Positions 35,531 to 43,832 of a stretch of DNA of 64,000 nucleotides are shown one piece after another (within the stretch, counting starts at the first letter, position 1; each line of letters opens with the position of its first letter). The translations under genes and the position numbers were made by a program. The stretch comes from Chryseobacterium oleae (lineage in GTDB: Bacteria > Bacteroidota > Bacteroidia > Flavobacteriales > Weeksellaceae). The notes under the pieces are model-generated. The model worked only from the letters and a program-made list of their open reading frames with translations. It was not told the origin of the DNA and did no database searches. The stretch lies in NCBI RefSeq assembly GCF_900115055.1, contig NZ_FOVD01000003.1, forward strand, positions 434,001 through 498,000. Reading direction: 5' to 3'.

Positions 35531-36853
35531 CTAAAAATAAAAATCCCTGTGATAGATTGGATATTCCTTCTGGATAAGAGGAAACGTGCCTTCATATCTG
35601 AAAGGATTAACCCCGAATCCATAAAACAGATTGGCCTGGATTCTCGCTTTCAAATCAATAACGCCTTTTCTTTCAGGGATAAGAACTACCCCCAGCGAAG
35701 GAACGGCAGATACTCTTCCTTTTAAACCTGAATTGGCTAAGGGAACGGTGATAAACATCAGGCCGACAGCACCTTTCGCTTCTACTCCAGCCTCCGCATT
35801 CACGTTGCCTTCCAGATTGGTGATTCTCAGGTCATCTTCTTTTTTCAGTGAAACATTCATGGATGGATTTCTTCCGACCAAAATATTGGCATTTCCTGTA
35901 ATATCAAGAAGTTTAACCTGTGCTTTTCCTGTAGCGGCTATTCCTACATAAGGACCTGCTGAAACTGTCGGGCTTAATATAAGACCTGTAGGCCCCAGTA
36001 CGATGGGCGCAATAGGAATATTAAGATAATCCGTTACACTGACAGTATAACCTAAACTTCCCTGGATATTCGCAAAAGTCTGCAGGGCTATTTCGTCCAT
36101 CATAAAGTTGACTTCAAAATTGGTTAATCTTCCGAAAGAAAAATCAATTTTATAATCAATTTTTGGAGTGAATCCTCCTTTTATATGGACATTAGATGCT
36201 ACGGATACGGGACCTGCCTGTTGGGTAGGCAAAGGAATGGTTTTATCAAAGTTGAAACGGTTGAATTCGATCAGTTTTTGTGATGCGCCTGATGATTTTC
36301 TTTCAAGATTTTCAATACCGTTTACCAGATTTGGAGTCGTGAAACCCTTCAAAGGAACGTAATTAGCCATCTTTCCATTAATATTGACCGGTTTATTTTC
36401 GGCCGGGTCATAGGTTCCGCTGATGGTTCCGCTATAAATAAATTCTTCAAGTTTTGCGCTTTCCGTCTGCACAAAGATCTGATTCTGTACCTTAGATACG
36501 GAAGTCACTTTGGCAAGAATGGTATGTACCTGATCTCCGTCTAACTGGGTTCCGGTAAGGATACTTCCCGTTTGGATACTGTCTGTTTGTGGTGAAGATC
36601 TGCTGAATATAATTTCACGATTATTGGTAGAAGAAATCGCCGATATCGATTCCTCATTAAGAATAATCACATTTTTCTGCAGGGTAATATCCCCCATTTT
36701 TTTCAGGTTTTGAGTTTCTGGCGCACCCAAAGTACCATTCCCTTCCGGTTCATTCTGTTCACAGGAAGTGAGCATTAGAAACGAAAATAAATAAAAGATG
36801 ATCAGTAAAGATCCTTTTTCATAAATTTTTGATTTTCGGTAGTTATTTTTCAT
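35531..36853 (-). CDS. Predicted surface lipoprotein, unknown function
   Basis: 440 residues. The N-terminal segment (IIFYLFSFLMLTSCEQNEPEGN) is a lipoprotein signal with Cys about 31. The acidic, Asn/Glu-rich stretch after it suits outer-membrane or surface export in Bacteroidota. The mature protein is beta-rich with Gly-containing strands (VSAGPYVGIAATGKAQVKLL, GVEAKGAVGLMF) and ends in aromatic YHRDFYF. No family is recognised. It is convergent with the M60 peptidase gene. Confidence 0.8.
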   Translation of the reverse strand: MKNNYRKSKIYEKGSLLIIFYLFSFLMLTSCEQNEPEGNGTLGAPETQNLKKMGDITLQKNVIILNEESISAISSTNNREIIFSRSSPQTDSIQTGSILTGTQLDGDQVHTILAKVTSVSKVQNQIFVQTESAKLEEFIYSGTISGTYDPAENKPVNINGKMANYVPLKGFTTPNLVNGIENLERKSSGASQKLIEFNRFNFDKTIPLPTQQAGPVSVASNVHIKGGFTPKIDYKIDFSFGRLTNFEVNFMMDEIALQTFANIQGSLGYTVSVTDYLNIPIAPIVLGPTGLILSPTVSAGPYVGIAATGKAQVKLLDITGNANILVGRNPSMNVSLKKEDDLRITNLEGNVNAEAGVEAKGAVGLMFITVPLANSGLKGRVSAVPSLGVVLIPERKGVIDLKARIQANLFYGFGVNPFRYEGTFPLIQKEYPIYHRDFYF

Positions 36854-37210
36854 GCTGTCAAATATTTCACCTAAGTTAGAATTTAAAATTCCGATAACTT
36901 AATTTTCTGTTAAGATCTATTATGCACACAATAAAGATCATTCAATCAATAGTTTAATGTTCAGAGACTATAAAGGATCAATTTCAAAACTGGGAAGAGA
37001 TAAACATTTTTTGATGCAAAGATTCGTTTAGGAGGCGCTGAGTTCTGAGAAAGATAAGAGTTCAACTACGTCACTGATAAAGCATATGAATAAAACGCTC
37101 GCTTAGTCGAATCAATGAAATTGATTCCTTCTTTGCTCAACTTATATTATACGGAATTATAATCGAACTTTGCGTGAAAAAAAACTGTTTTTTTATAATT
37201 GAATTGTAAA

Positions 37211-37244
37211 AATTAACCACGGATTACACGGATATACACAGATG
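37211..37244. repeat. 34-bp dispersed repeat, copy 2
   Basis: Same length and core as 5345-5378 (AATTAACCAC-GATTACAC-GAT-CACAGATG). It is made of internally repetitive GGATTACACGGAT units. Confidence 0.6.
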
Positions 37245-37315
37245 ATTGGGTTGATGTTTCCAAGTATTTTTGATGATAAAATTTAATTTGACACAAAAAA
37301 ATTGATTATAAAAAC

Positions 37316-37346
37316 AAAAACCTCCAGATTAAATCTAAAGGTTTTT
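37316..37346 (-). terminator. Terminator of the NTF2/DJ-1 fusion gene
   Basis: The stem AAAAACCT/AGGTTTTT, with an inner AGATT/AATCT pairing, lies 26 bp after the minus-strand stop codon and is followed by T-rich sequence on that strand. Confidence 0.75.
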
Positions 37347-37371
37347 ATCTCTTAAATATTGATCAATTATT

Positions 37372-38487
37372 CTACTTATTTTTCTCAATCCATTCAATAA
37401 TTTTTAAGGCAACACTATTGGATGACTGAAAATTCTGCCCTGTGATAATCCGGCCATCCTGTTCAACATAAGCTTCATTTTTCTTTGAGAATTTAAAATC
37501 GCCCCCTCTCTCTTCTATGGTCTTCTGAATTAAGAATGGAAAGTGTTTAAAATATTCGCCATCCTGTTTTTCAAAGGAATCAGGATAACCACTTATTTTT
37601 TTCCCTTCCACTAAGAATTTGCCATTTTTAGTTTTCAGGTTAACAATACCCGCCGTTCCATGACATACCGAAGAAATAATGCCGTTATTATCTTCATACA
37701 CCTGCAAAGCAATGCGTTGAATCGCTGAATTTTCAGGAACATCATACATGGCACTTCCACCTCCGATATAATGAACTGCTTTGTACATTCTATAATCAAT
37801 TTCTTCAGGTTTCACCGTATGTTCTAAGGTGTACATAAAGTCCCGGTTATATACATATTGCTTTTGCAGGCTGTCAGAGGTATTGATGTAGGCTAAAGGA
37901 ATAGCACCACCTTTAGGGCTTACAAAATCAACGGTATACCCCGAATCTACAAAAGTATCATAAGCATTTACGATTTCAGCAAAGCTGTTTCCTGTTGAAA
38001 TGGTTGATTTTCCGTAATAATGGGCATTGGAAACAATGAATAGTATTTTTTTTCCGGATTTGTTACTTGATTTGCTGCTTGCAGATTTGCTGATTATTCT
38101 CCATTCCCCCTGAAGTTTTTTGAGCAGAAACATATCCATAAATTCCTGTTTTTTTTCAGGAATGAGAATTTCGGCTTTTGCAACAGCAATATCATTATAA
38201 AATTCTATCGAGACGATTTTCCCTAAACGACCATTAAATACGCCTTTACTCCCTTTTTGAAACCAGGTAACATATTCTGAAATGGGAACGATCCATAAAG
38301 GTTTTTCTTTGTGGCTTAGAAAAAGATTGGCTTCAGCATAAAAAGCTTTACTGATATGGTCAGGCTTATTATAGGATGTACCCTCAATATAGTTTTGAAT
38401 ACAGTTTTCAATCAGAACCTGATCCGATTGTGAAAAACATAAATTGGACAGTAATGCAAATAGGGTTGCAAGAAAGATTTTTTTCAT
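37372..38487 (-). CDS. Exported fusion of an NTF2/SnoaL-like domain and a DJ-1/PfpI domain
   Basis: 371 residues with a signal peptide (MKKIFLATLFALLSNLCFSQ). Residues about 22-130 form an NTF2-like domain (IENCIQNYIEGTSYNKPDHI, then FLLKKLQGEWRIISK), often called lumazine-binding or DUF4440-like. Residues about 145-370 form a DJ-1/PfpI domain with nucleophile elbow SSVCHGTAGI (Cys about 272) and IIGG-like HYIGGGSAMYD. Most DJ-1 proteins are cytosolic single domains, so an exported two-domain form is unusual. It probably acts in the periplasm on reactive carbonyls or peptides. A membrane AraC regulator is encoded 99 bp upstream. Confidence 0.88.
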   Translation of the reverse strand: MKKIFLATLFALLSNLCFSQSDQVLIENCIQNYIEGTSYNKPDHISKAFYAEANLFLSHKEKPLWIVPISEYVTWFQKGSKGVFNGRLGKIVSIEFYNDIAVAKAEILIPEKKQEFMDMFLLKKLQGEWRIISKSASSKSSNKSGKKILFIVSNAHYYGKSTISTGNSFAEIVNAYDTFVDSGYTVDFVSPKGGAIPLAYINTSDSLQKQYVYNRDFMYTLEHTVKPEEIDYRMYKAVHYIGGGSAMYDVPENSAIQRIALQVYEDNNGIISSVCHGTAGIVNLKTKNGKFLVEGKKISGYPDSFEKQDGEYFKHFPFLIQKTIEERGGDFKFSKKNEAYVEQDGRIITGQNFQSSNSVALKIIEWIEKNK

Positions 38488-38586
38488 AAACTTAAGATTT
38501 TAACGTTTTAAAAATGTTTCTCAAAATTATATTGATTCATTTTTAAAACGTTCCAGATTTATGAATATGAAGTCCGGATGTATATT

Positions 38587-39627
38587 TTAGGAGTAAAAAT
38601 TATCTTTTTGATAATTTGAAGGCGTAGTTCCTGTGATTTTTTTAAATGAACTGTAAAATGTACTGCTGGAATTAAACCCGGATTCAAAGCCCACAGCATC
38701 TATTTTGAACTGAGTGTTTCCTTTTAATAACCGTTTTGCTTCATCAATCCGATATTCATTGATGAACTGAGTAAAACTTTTCTTCAAATTGTCATTGATA
38801 AACTGTGACAGCAATTGAGGGCGAATATGTAATTCCTTTGCTAAAATTGATAATGTAAGATCAGGATTAGTATACATTTTTCTCGTTTCAAAAAGGACAC
38901 TGATTTGTTCCTGAATTTCCTTAACTAATTTTTCATCTATTTTGTTGACGTATTTTTCTTTAAGAGTCACTGAAACTGATGCTTTGCTTTTTACATAATA
39001 AATCAAAAGGAAGGAAATGTAAAAGCTGAAGGAAAAAGCCAGCGATCCGGAAATATAGGATGTGTATTTAGCTAAAGTATAAGAAAGCCAAATGGCTGAA
39101 ACCCCAAAAATAACCGACAATACCCAGGTTTCGTGATAGCTGATTTGGTTACGATTCGTCACCAGCTTCCTGAAAATCTGTCTGGCTTCATAAATGGATA
39201 ATACAATAAAAACAAACCATTGAATATTGATCAAGTAATAAATTATTCCTTTCCATATGGCAGGATTATCCTTGTATGGAAAAAGAAAACCAAACCCGCT
39301 TATGATGACAATGATTAGCGTGAGACTATATTTTGCAAAAGAATAATTAAGATTTTGCAGTATGGATCTGACATAAAAATACAACAAAGGACCAATTAAA
39401 AAACAAGCTGACAAACCTATTTGTAAATACGTTTTTGACAACTGCGGATTGAAATTGTAAAATACGGACTTTCCTATTCTTACACTTAAAGACAATAATA
39501 AAAGCCCAAGAAACAAATCAGACTGAGCTTTGTGGTGCTTGAAGAATAAAAAGTAAAAACTCAGAACAACACTATTAAAAACACCCAGGGCACTTAAAAA
39601 AAATAATATTTGATCGTCAATATTCAT
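38587..39627 (-). CDS. Membrane-embedded AraC family regulator
   Basis: 346 residues. Seven membrane helices are predicted (about 7-28, 36-52, 69-88, 101-117, 128-148, 171-190, 196-214), then a cytosolic linker and a double HTH (about 245-345). The latter has LSILAKELHIRPQLLSQFIND and ESGFNSSSTFYSSFKKITGTTPS, the AraC signature. This 7TM-AraC form is common in flavobacteria as a one-component sensor. It precedes the exported DJ-1 fusion on the same strand and likely controls it. Confidence 0.9.
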   Translation of the reverse strand: MNIDDQILFFLSALGVFNSVVLSFYFLFFKHHKAQSDLFLGLLLLSLSVRIGKSVFYNFNPQLSKTYLQIGLSACFLIGPLLYFYVRSILQNLNYSFAKYSLTLIIVIISGFGFLFPYKDNPAIWKGIIYYLINIQWFVFIVLSIYEARQIFRKLVTNRNQISYHETWVLSVIFGVSAIWLSYTLAKYTSYISGSLAFSFSFYISFLLIYYVKSKASVSVTLKEKYVNKIDEKLVKEIQEQISVLFETRKMYTNPDLTLSILAKELHIRPQLLSQFINDNLKKSFTQFINEYRIDEAKRLLKGNTQFKIDAVGFESGFNSSSTFYSSFKKITGTTPSNYQKDNFYS

Positions 39628-39810
39628 GAGTTGGAAAATACTTTCTTTTTGGAATGGTTAGCAGTTCACTTAAATAAACCCGCTCAACCGGTTGAATTAG
39701 TTTTTACAATACTAATAAAAATATCCATGAGATAAGTAAGTTTTTTTCATGAATTGGGTGTTTTGGCGCTAAACAATATGGTTTACAATTCGTTACCTAT
39801 AAACGCCGTT

Positions 39811-40794
39811 TTATTTTTTGGGTACATATTTTTTTAATTTGTCGTCAATATAGTAGGCTGTTTCATTTTTTTCTTCCCGAACCAAGAAATAAAATTTCAA
39901 TTTTTTTCTATCTTCTAAATCATATTTTTCGTCTACATTCTGATCTGTTGTGTAATTAATTTCATCAATTTTAAGTGCTTTCTGTGGTTTAATGAGCCAG
40001 GTCATGGTCAACAAGTCCAGTACTCCATACGATTCATCATTGGATTCAATAGAATACCCATAATACTTTCTTCTTGTAGAATGTTCTGAATCAATAAAAG
40101 AAAAATAACCTTCTGTTTGACTTCTGCTATTGCTGATGATGTCATTTATAAGTTTTTTTTCTCCATTCATATTAATGAAACCCAGTTCTCCACCTACCGT
40201 TTTGTATTTGAACCAAATGTTGTCATTTCCTATGTCTACAATTTGCAAACTGGAATAATCAAAATCAAGGTTTTTTAAAGTTTCACCATCAGATTTTATG
40301 ACTGCATATGTATTATCCTTAATGGCGATAGCAAAATCCTCATTCCTGTATTTAAATAATTCCGGACAGTAAGTATAAGTGTCTGAAAAAGAAAAAATTG
40401 AATTATTGACTACATAAAACCCTTTTGAATATGCTTTTTTGATAGGGCCATTTCCTGGAGAAGCTTCAAAAATTTGCCAGTTTTGCAAAAAAACCTCCAT
40501 TTTCTTAGTTGTTTTGTTGATTTCAAAATAGGCAATATTATCGTAATTCCCTCTTAAATTGGGTTTAGCAAAATCTAATTGGTAATAGTTGGGCTTTACA
40601 ACAATTTTATTGTTTTTTGAATTTAAATACCCCATTCCTTTTTCAGTTTGATAAGGAACCAGATTTTTGAAATCCATGGCCTTAATGCTAACAAAATCTT
40701 TTTCGATAATGTTTTTTATGCTGTCTTCATATTTTTCCTGGGAAAAAGCGGAACTAAAAATAAAAAAGGATAAAAAGGATAATTTTCTGATCAT
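39811..40794 (-). CDS. Exported hypothetical protein, WG-repeat-like
   Basis: 327 residues with a signal peptide (MIRKLSFLSFFIFSSAFSQ). Segments such as GMGYLNSKNNKIVVKPNYYQ and YAVIKSDGETLKNLDFDYSS have the WG/KWG repeat pattern, so a beta-solenoid or propeller-like exported protein is likely. No enzymatic motif is seen. It is the last complete gene left of the tRNA fragment. Confidence 0.72.
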   Translation of the reverse strand: MIRKLSFLSFFIFSSAFSQEKYEDSIKNIIEKDFVSIKAMDFKNLVPYQTEKGMGYLNSKNNKIVVKPNYYQLDFAKPNLRGNYDNIAYFEINKTTKKMEVFLQNWQIFEASPGNGPIKKAYSKGFYVVNNSIFSFSDTYTYCPELFKYRNEDFAIAIKDNTYAVIKSDGETLKNLDFDYSSLQIVDIGNDNIWFKYKTVGGELGFINMNGEKKLINDIISNSRSQTEGYFSFIDSEHSTRRKYYGYSIESNDESYGVLDLLTMTWLIKPQKALKIDEINYTTDQNVDEKYDLEDRKKLKFYFLVREEKNETAYYIDDKLKKYVPKK

Positions 40795-40894
40795 ATTTTT
40801 TCTTGTATGTTATAAAGATGGCAGATAACGTTTTCGTTCTTCTCAACGTTTGTATGCTATTAAAGTGATTATTACACGGCATTCGGAAATAAAA

Positions 40895-40925
40895 AAAACC
40901 TTAGAATAAGATATTCTAAGGTTTT
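40895..40925 (-). terminator. Terminator downstream of the tRNA fragment
   Basis: A perfect 14-bp stem AAAACCTTAGAATA with an AGA loop and its complement. Read on the minus strand it directly follows the tRNA-like 3' end and is followed by an eight-T run, as expected for a native tRNA terminator. Confidence 0.85.
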
Positions 40926-40929
40926 CTTT

Positions 40930-40953
40930 TGCGGAGAGAGAGGGATTCGAACC
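40930..40953 (-). other. 3' fragment of a tRNA gene (probably tRNA-Ser), candidate att scar
   Basis: On the minus strand this reads TTCGAATCCCTCTCTCTCCGCA: T-loop TTCGAAT, the 3' T-stem strand CCCTC, an acceptor strand TCTCTCC, and discriminator G with CA. The rest of the tRNA is absent: upstream sequence (GCAAGAGGG) cannot form the variable arm, anticodon or D-arm. Truncation at the T-loop is the usual product of integration into a tRNA 3' end. The acceptor TCTCTCC matches tRNA-Ser-type GGAGAG(A) 5' ends; the isotype is inferred. Confidence 0.65.
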
Positions 40954-41654
40954 CCTCTTGCAAATGCTCTATTTATACTATTTTTTCTTGATAAATCTAA
41001 AAGTGCCATGAAATTGCCAAAATTTCAATAATATAGATTCACATAATAAAATGTACTATTTCTGCAAAATTTTTACAACTTGAACCAAAGAACGCTTTAA
41101 TTTCTAGTTGTAAATATAAAACATTTCAACAATATGTAAAAGCCAGATTTAACTTTCGATACAGAAACTGAAACTCTTTTATACTCAATATTTTAATGAA
41201 TATCGGGGATCATATTACACAAACCCTAACTAATCTCATCAAAGATATAGAAATATTGTTGACAAAATATAATAAGATATAGCAAACCCCCATCCAAAAT
41301 TAAAGGTTTCAATTTTCTCAGCTTTTTCTTTTTGATTTCAATTATGGTGATATTGACAACCTGTCAATTGATTCGGAAGAAAACCATCATCTTGCATTCT
41401 TATAAATTGGGATTACAAAGGTCTTGCGTATCCTTCTGGCAGATACATCGAAATCCAAAATTTTTAAATTGTGATGACATAAAAAAGATAAAAATAATAT
41501 GGAGTAAGTCCTTGGTCTTATTTTCCAAATTACAGTATCGTAAATTTAACTATAATTTTTCCTTAACCTTTATCACGGTGAGGTTTTTCCAAGTGTCTTA
41601 AAGTCATCAGGAATAAATTGCTACGTTCAACAATCCTGCTGACTCTTTATATTA
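40954..41654. other. AT-rich non-coding region right of the tRNA fragment
   Basis: About 700 bp without a convincing gene. The 41332-41601 frame has short protein-like pieces in all three frames (for example NWDYKGLAYPSGRY near 41405-41447), each cut by stops. This could be decayed coding sequence. No integrase is recognisable. Confidence 0.4.
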
Positions 41655-42695
41655 CTAATCATCCCATTTTACATAGTTCAACATAGTCGATACATGACTT
41701 GGTCCCCACACATCTACTGCAGCGAGCCTATTACCCCATTTGGCAACAAGCTGGTCATTGCCTTCTTTAATGATTTTATCTAAATAGATATTAAACAATA
41801 AGAATTTATTGGTCCATCCAACATGGCTTGCAGCATCCCCCATTACTTTCATCATATCTGTTTCCTGATATAATTTCTTTACAATCTGATAAAGATCCAT
41901 GGTGTATTCTTTAGCAATGACAACATCCTGTCTGTTACCTATTGCAGTAAGATGTCCCGCCAAAACAACATCAAAATCATAAGATAAAACTTTGTCAAAT
42001 GCTTTTAGATAACCATACATATTATTGGACAAATCCATATTTTTAAAAGGCACATATCCGGGGGTAAACAGGTCAACAACCATAAGGAATTTATCTTTAG
42101 GAATGTATATTGCGAGTTCACTCTCATTAGAATGAAAATTGAGTTCCTTCAATTCAAATGTTTTATCGCCCTTTTTGAAGATAAACGATCCCGCAAATGA
42201 TTTTGTAGGGACTAATCTTTTCTGGTCATTTTTTTCCTTTAAATAATCAGCAACTGGTTTAGCTGCAATAATCTCCAAGTTCTTTATATTTTTTAAATAT
42301 TGGGAGCCTGAGATGTGGTCATTATGGGAGTGCGAATAAATCAAAGCAACAATAGGCTTGTCTGTCACCTGTTTTACCATTTTTTCAATATTCATTCCAA
42401 AACTTTCCGGTGCATCTAAAAGCACCACTCCCTGGCTAGTAACAACTGCTGCCGACTGCCATACTCCATCGGTCAAAACATAAATATGACTCCCAGGTTT
42501 TGTTTCCTCAATTGCAAAGCCAACTTTAGGGTCGATCTTATAAGATCTGTCTAAAGTAGTCTGTAATACCGGTTTGTATTGACTTAAATCTGTCGGTGTA
42601 AAATTTTGCATTAGTGGACGATAATCATCACCCGCATTTTGAGCAAAAACATGGTTTCCAATTAAAAAAGCTATTATTAAAAAAAATTGTTTCAT
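41655..42695 (-). CDS. Exported metallo-beta-lactamase-fold hydrolase
   Basis: 346 residues with a signal peptide (MKQFFLIIAFLIGNHVFAQ). The MBL motif is IYSHSHNDHISGSQYL (H-x-H-x-D-H, about 130), with a further metal His in VVLAGHLTAIG. The layout is like class B beta-lactamase-related hydrolases of broad function; residues after the fold (VGWTNKFLLFNIYLDK) are helical. It is single and reads left from about 170 bp after the QVGINT gene at 42867. Substrate unknown. Confidence 0.88.
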   Translation of the reverse strand: MKQFFLIIAFLIGNHVFAQNAGDDYRPLMQNFTPTDLSQYKPVLQTTLDRSYKIDPKVGFAIEETKPGSHIYVLTDGVWQSAAVVTSQGVVLLDAPESFGMNIEKMVKQVTDKPIVALIYSHSHNDHISGSQYLKNIKNLEIIAAKPVADYLKEKNDQKRLVPTKSFAGSFIFKKGDKTFELKELNFHSNESELAIYIPKDKFLMVVDLFTPGYVPFKNMDLSNNMYGYLKAFDKVLSYDFDVVLAGHLTAIGNRQDVVIAKEYTMDLYQIVKKLYQETDMMKVMGDAASHVGWTNKFLLFNIYLDKIIKEGNDQLVAKWGNRLAAVDVWGPSHVSTMLNYVKWDD

Positions 42696-42866
42696 TGTTG
42701 TTTTTTATAAATGATTAATTAATATGACAAATGTGGAGTTTAAAGTCACCCACACATACTAACATTGAATAAGAAAGACTCTAATCCACTTTAAAGGTTT
42801 TAGTGGAAAGATTAAATTTTTTGCCATTGTAGAGTAACTTAGAATATTTGCTACGAAAAAGAACGA

Positions 42867-43664
42867 TCATAACTCACCAATAGATAACGAAGTACGGTAG
42901 TAACCTATTTTTCTCTCTATATTATTATTGAACATCCATGCATAAACTGTTAATTGCTGTCCGGCATTCATTTGAACCAAACCGTTAATGCTAACCGATG
43001 GACCTTCCTTTGCAGTACTGCTGGAAACGGAAAAAATATTTGTATTCGTCAAAACAGCGTTTCCATCTACCCGAACATCAAGATAAAGTTCATTTTTCTC
43101 CAACCCCCAGTTAATAGAGCTATCCACCAATAAATGTGTATTAACAATATAAAATCCTGTTCTTGGCGCTGTAAATACATTTCCTGAAAAATTATTTCCC
43201 ACATCAAAGTTCTCATCAAAGGAAAGTTGAGTAGTGGGTCCTGAATCCGGACTATTATTGGCTGGGAGATTAGGACTATAAGTACTCACGTATCCTTTAA
43301 AACGTGCTTTTTGCACAGTACCCTGTACCACCACATTTCCATTTGCATCAACTCCCAGTCCTGATGCATCTAAAGTTGCTGTAGAAGAACTGTTCATTCC
43401 TGTAAATTTTAATCCTGATGAGCCAGCTAATCCCGATGAAATTTCTAATTTGGCAGTAGGATTTTCTGTGCCAATACCTACATTACCTGTCTGCTTTACA
43501 ATGACATCATTTGCCTGTTGGGCAATACTACCGGTACCTGTTGCAGGGTTATCTTTTGCACCGTCAATATGCAAGATTCCCTGAGGGTTAGCTGTGTTAA
43601 TACCAACCTGTGAATACGCTAATGTTACAGAAAACATACAGCATAAAATTAATTTTTTTTTCAT
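42867..43664 (-). CDS. QVGINT-family exported protein with C1q/TNF-like C-terminal domain
   Basis: 265 residues. A signal peptide precedes QVGINTANPQGILHIDGA. A second NVGIGTENPTAKLEI unit lies at about 75, and a C-terminal beta-sandwich (about 135-265) reads LSFDENFDVGNNFSGNVFTAPRTGFYIVN, the C1q/TNF-like pattern. The NVGIGT-P-KL motif is common in flavobacterial fibre-like proteins. This copy has no HTH pair beside it, but its promoter carries the same CCAGTTT direct repeat as locus C. Confidence 0.88.
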   Translation of the reverse strand: MKKKLILCCMFSVTLAYSQVGINTANPQGILHIDGAKDNPATGTGSIAQQANDVIVKQTGNVGIGTENPTAKLEISSGLAGSSGLKFTGMNSSSTATLDASGLGVDANGNVVVQGTVQKARFKGYVSTYSPNLPANNSPDSGPTTQLSFDENFDVGNNFSGNVFTAPRTGFYIVNTHLLVDSSINWGLEKNELYLDVRVDGNAVLTNTNIFSVSSSTAKEGPSVSINGLVQMNAGQQLTVYAWMFNNNIERKIGYYRTSLSIGEL

Positions 43665-43733
43665 ATTTAAATTCTAAAAAGTGAAATAATTTGAAAAAGT
43701 GAATTTGTTGATTTAACACCCTCCAATTGCCTG

Positions 43734-43741
43734 CAAAAATC
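43734..43741 (-). promoter_or_regulatory. Degenerate -7 box (GATTTTTG)
   Basis: One mismatch to TAnnTTTG. Its distance to the proximal CCAG half-site at 43768 is exactly that seen at the 54.0-kb promoter. Confidence 0.35.
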
Positions 43742-43767
43742 ATATTTTTTCACATAATTCATCTATA

Positions 43768-43798
43768 CCAGTTTTTACATTTACTTAAACCAGTTTTC
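43768..43798 (-). promoter_or_regulatory. CCAGTTT direct repeat, site R1
   Basis: CCAGTTTTT (43768) and CCAGTTTTC (43790) are 22 bp apart, about 105 bp upstream of the QVGINT start at 43664. In the direction of transcription the half-sites read AACTGG. LytTR-type regulators bind direct repeats of similar sequence and spacing. Confidence 0.6.
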
Positions 43799-43832
43799 TA
43801 TAACAACACTCTAATATTTTAAAACTTAAAAA

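Larger units (their letters stand above)
36854..37371. other. Repeat-bearing intergenic region
   Basis: About 520 bp. It holds the second copy of the 34-bp repeat (37211), a GAATCA/TTGATTC hairpin near 37107-37125 and the terminator at 37316. No gene is seen. The text around 37020-37180 is repeat-like and similar in style to 5043-5827. Confidence 0.55.

Noticed and set aside
40930..41000. Complete tRNA gene
   Set aside because: Only the T-loop and acceptor side are present; no D-arm, anticodon arm or 5' acceptor strand can be folded.
41332..41601. 89-codon plus-strand frame right of the tRNA fragment
   Set aside because: Protein-like fragments are split over three frames, so it is at most decayed sequence.
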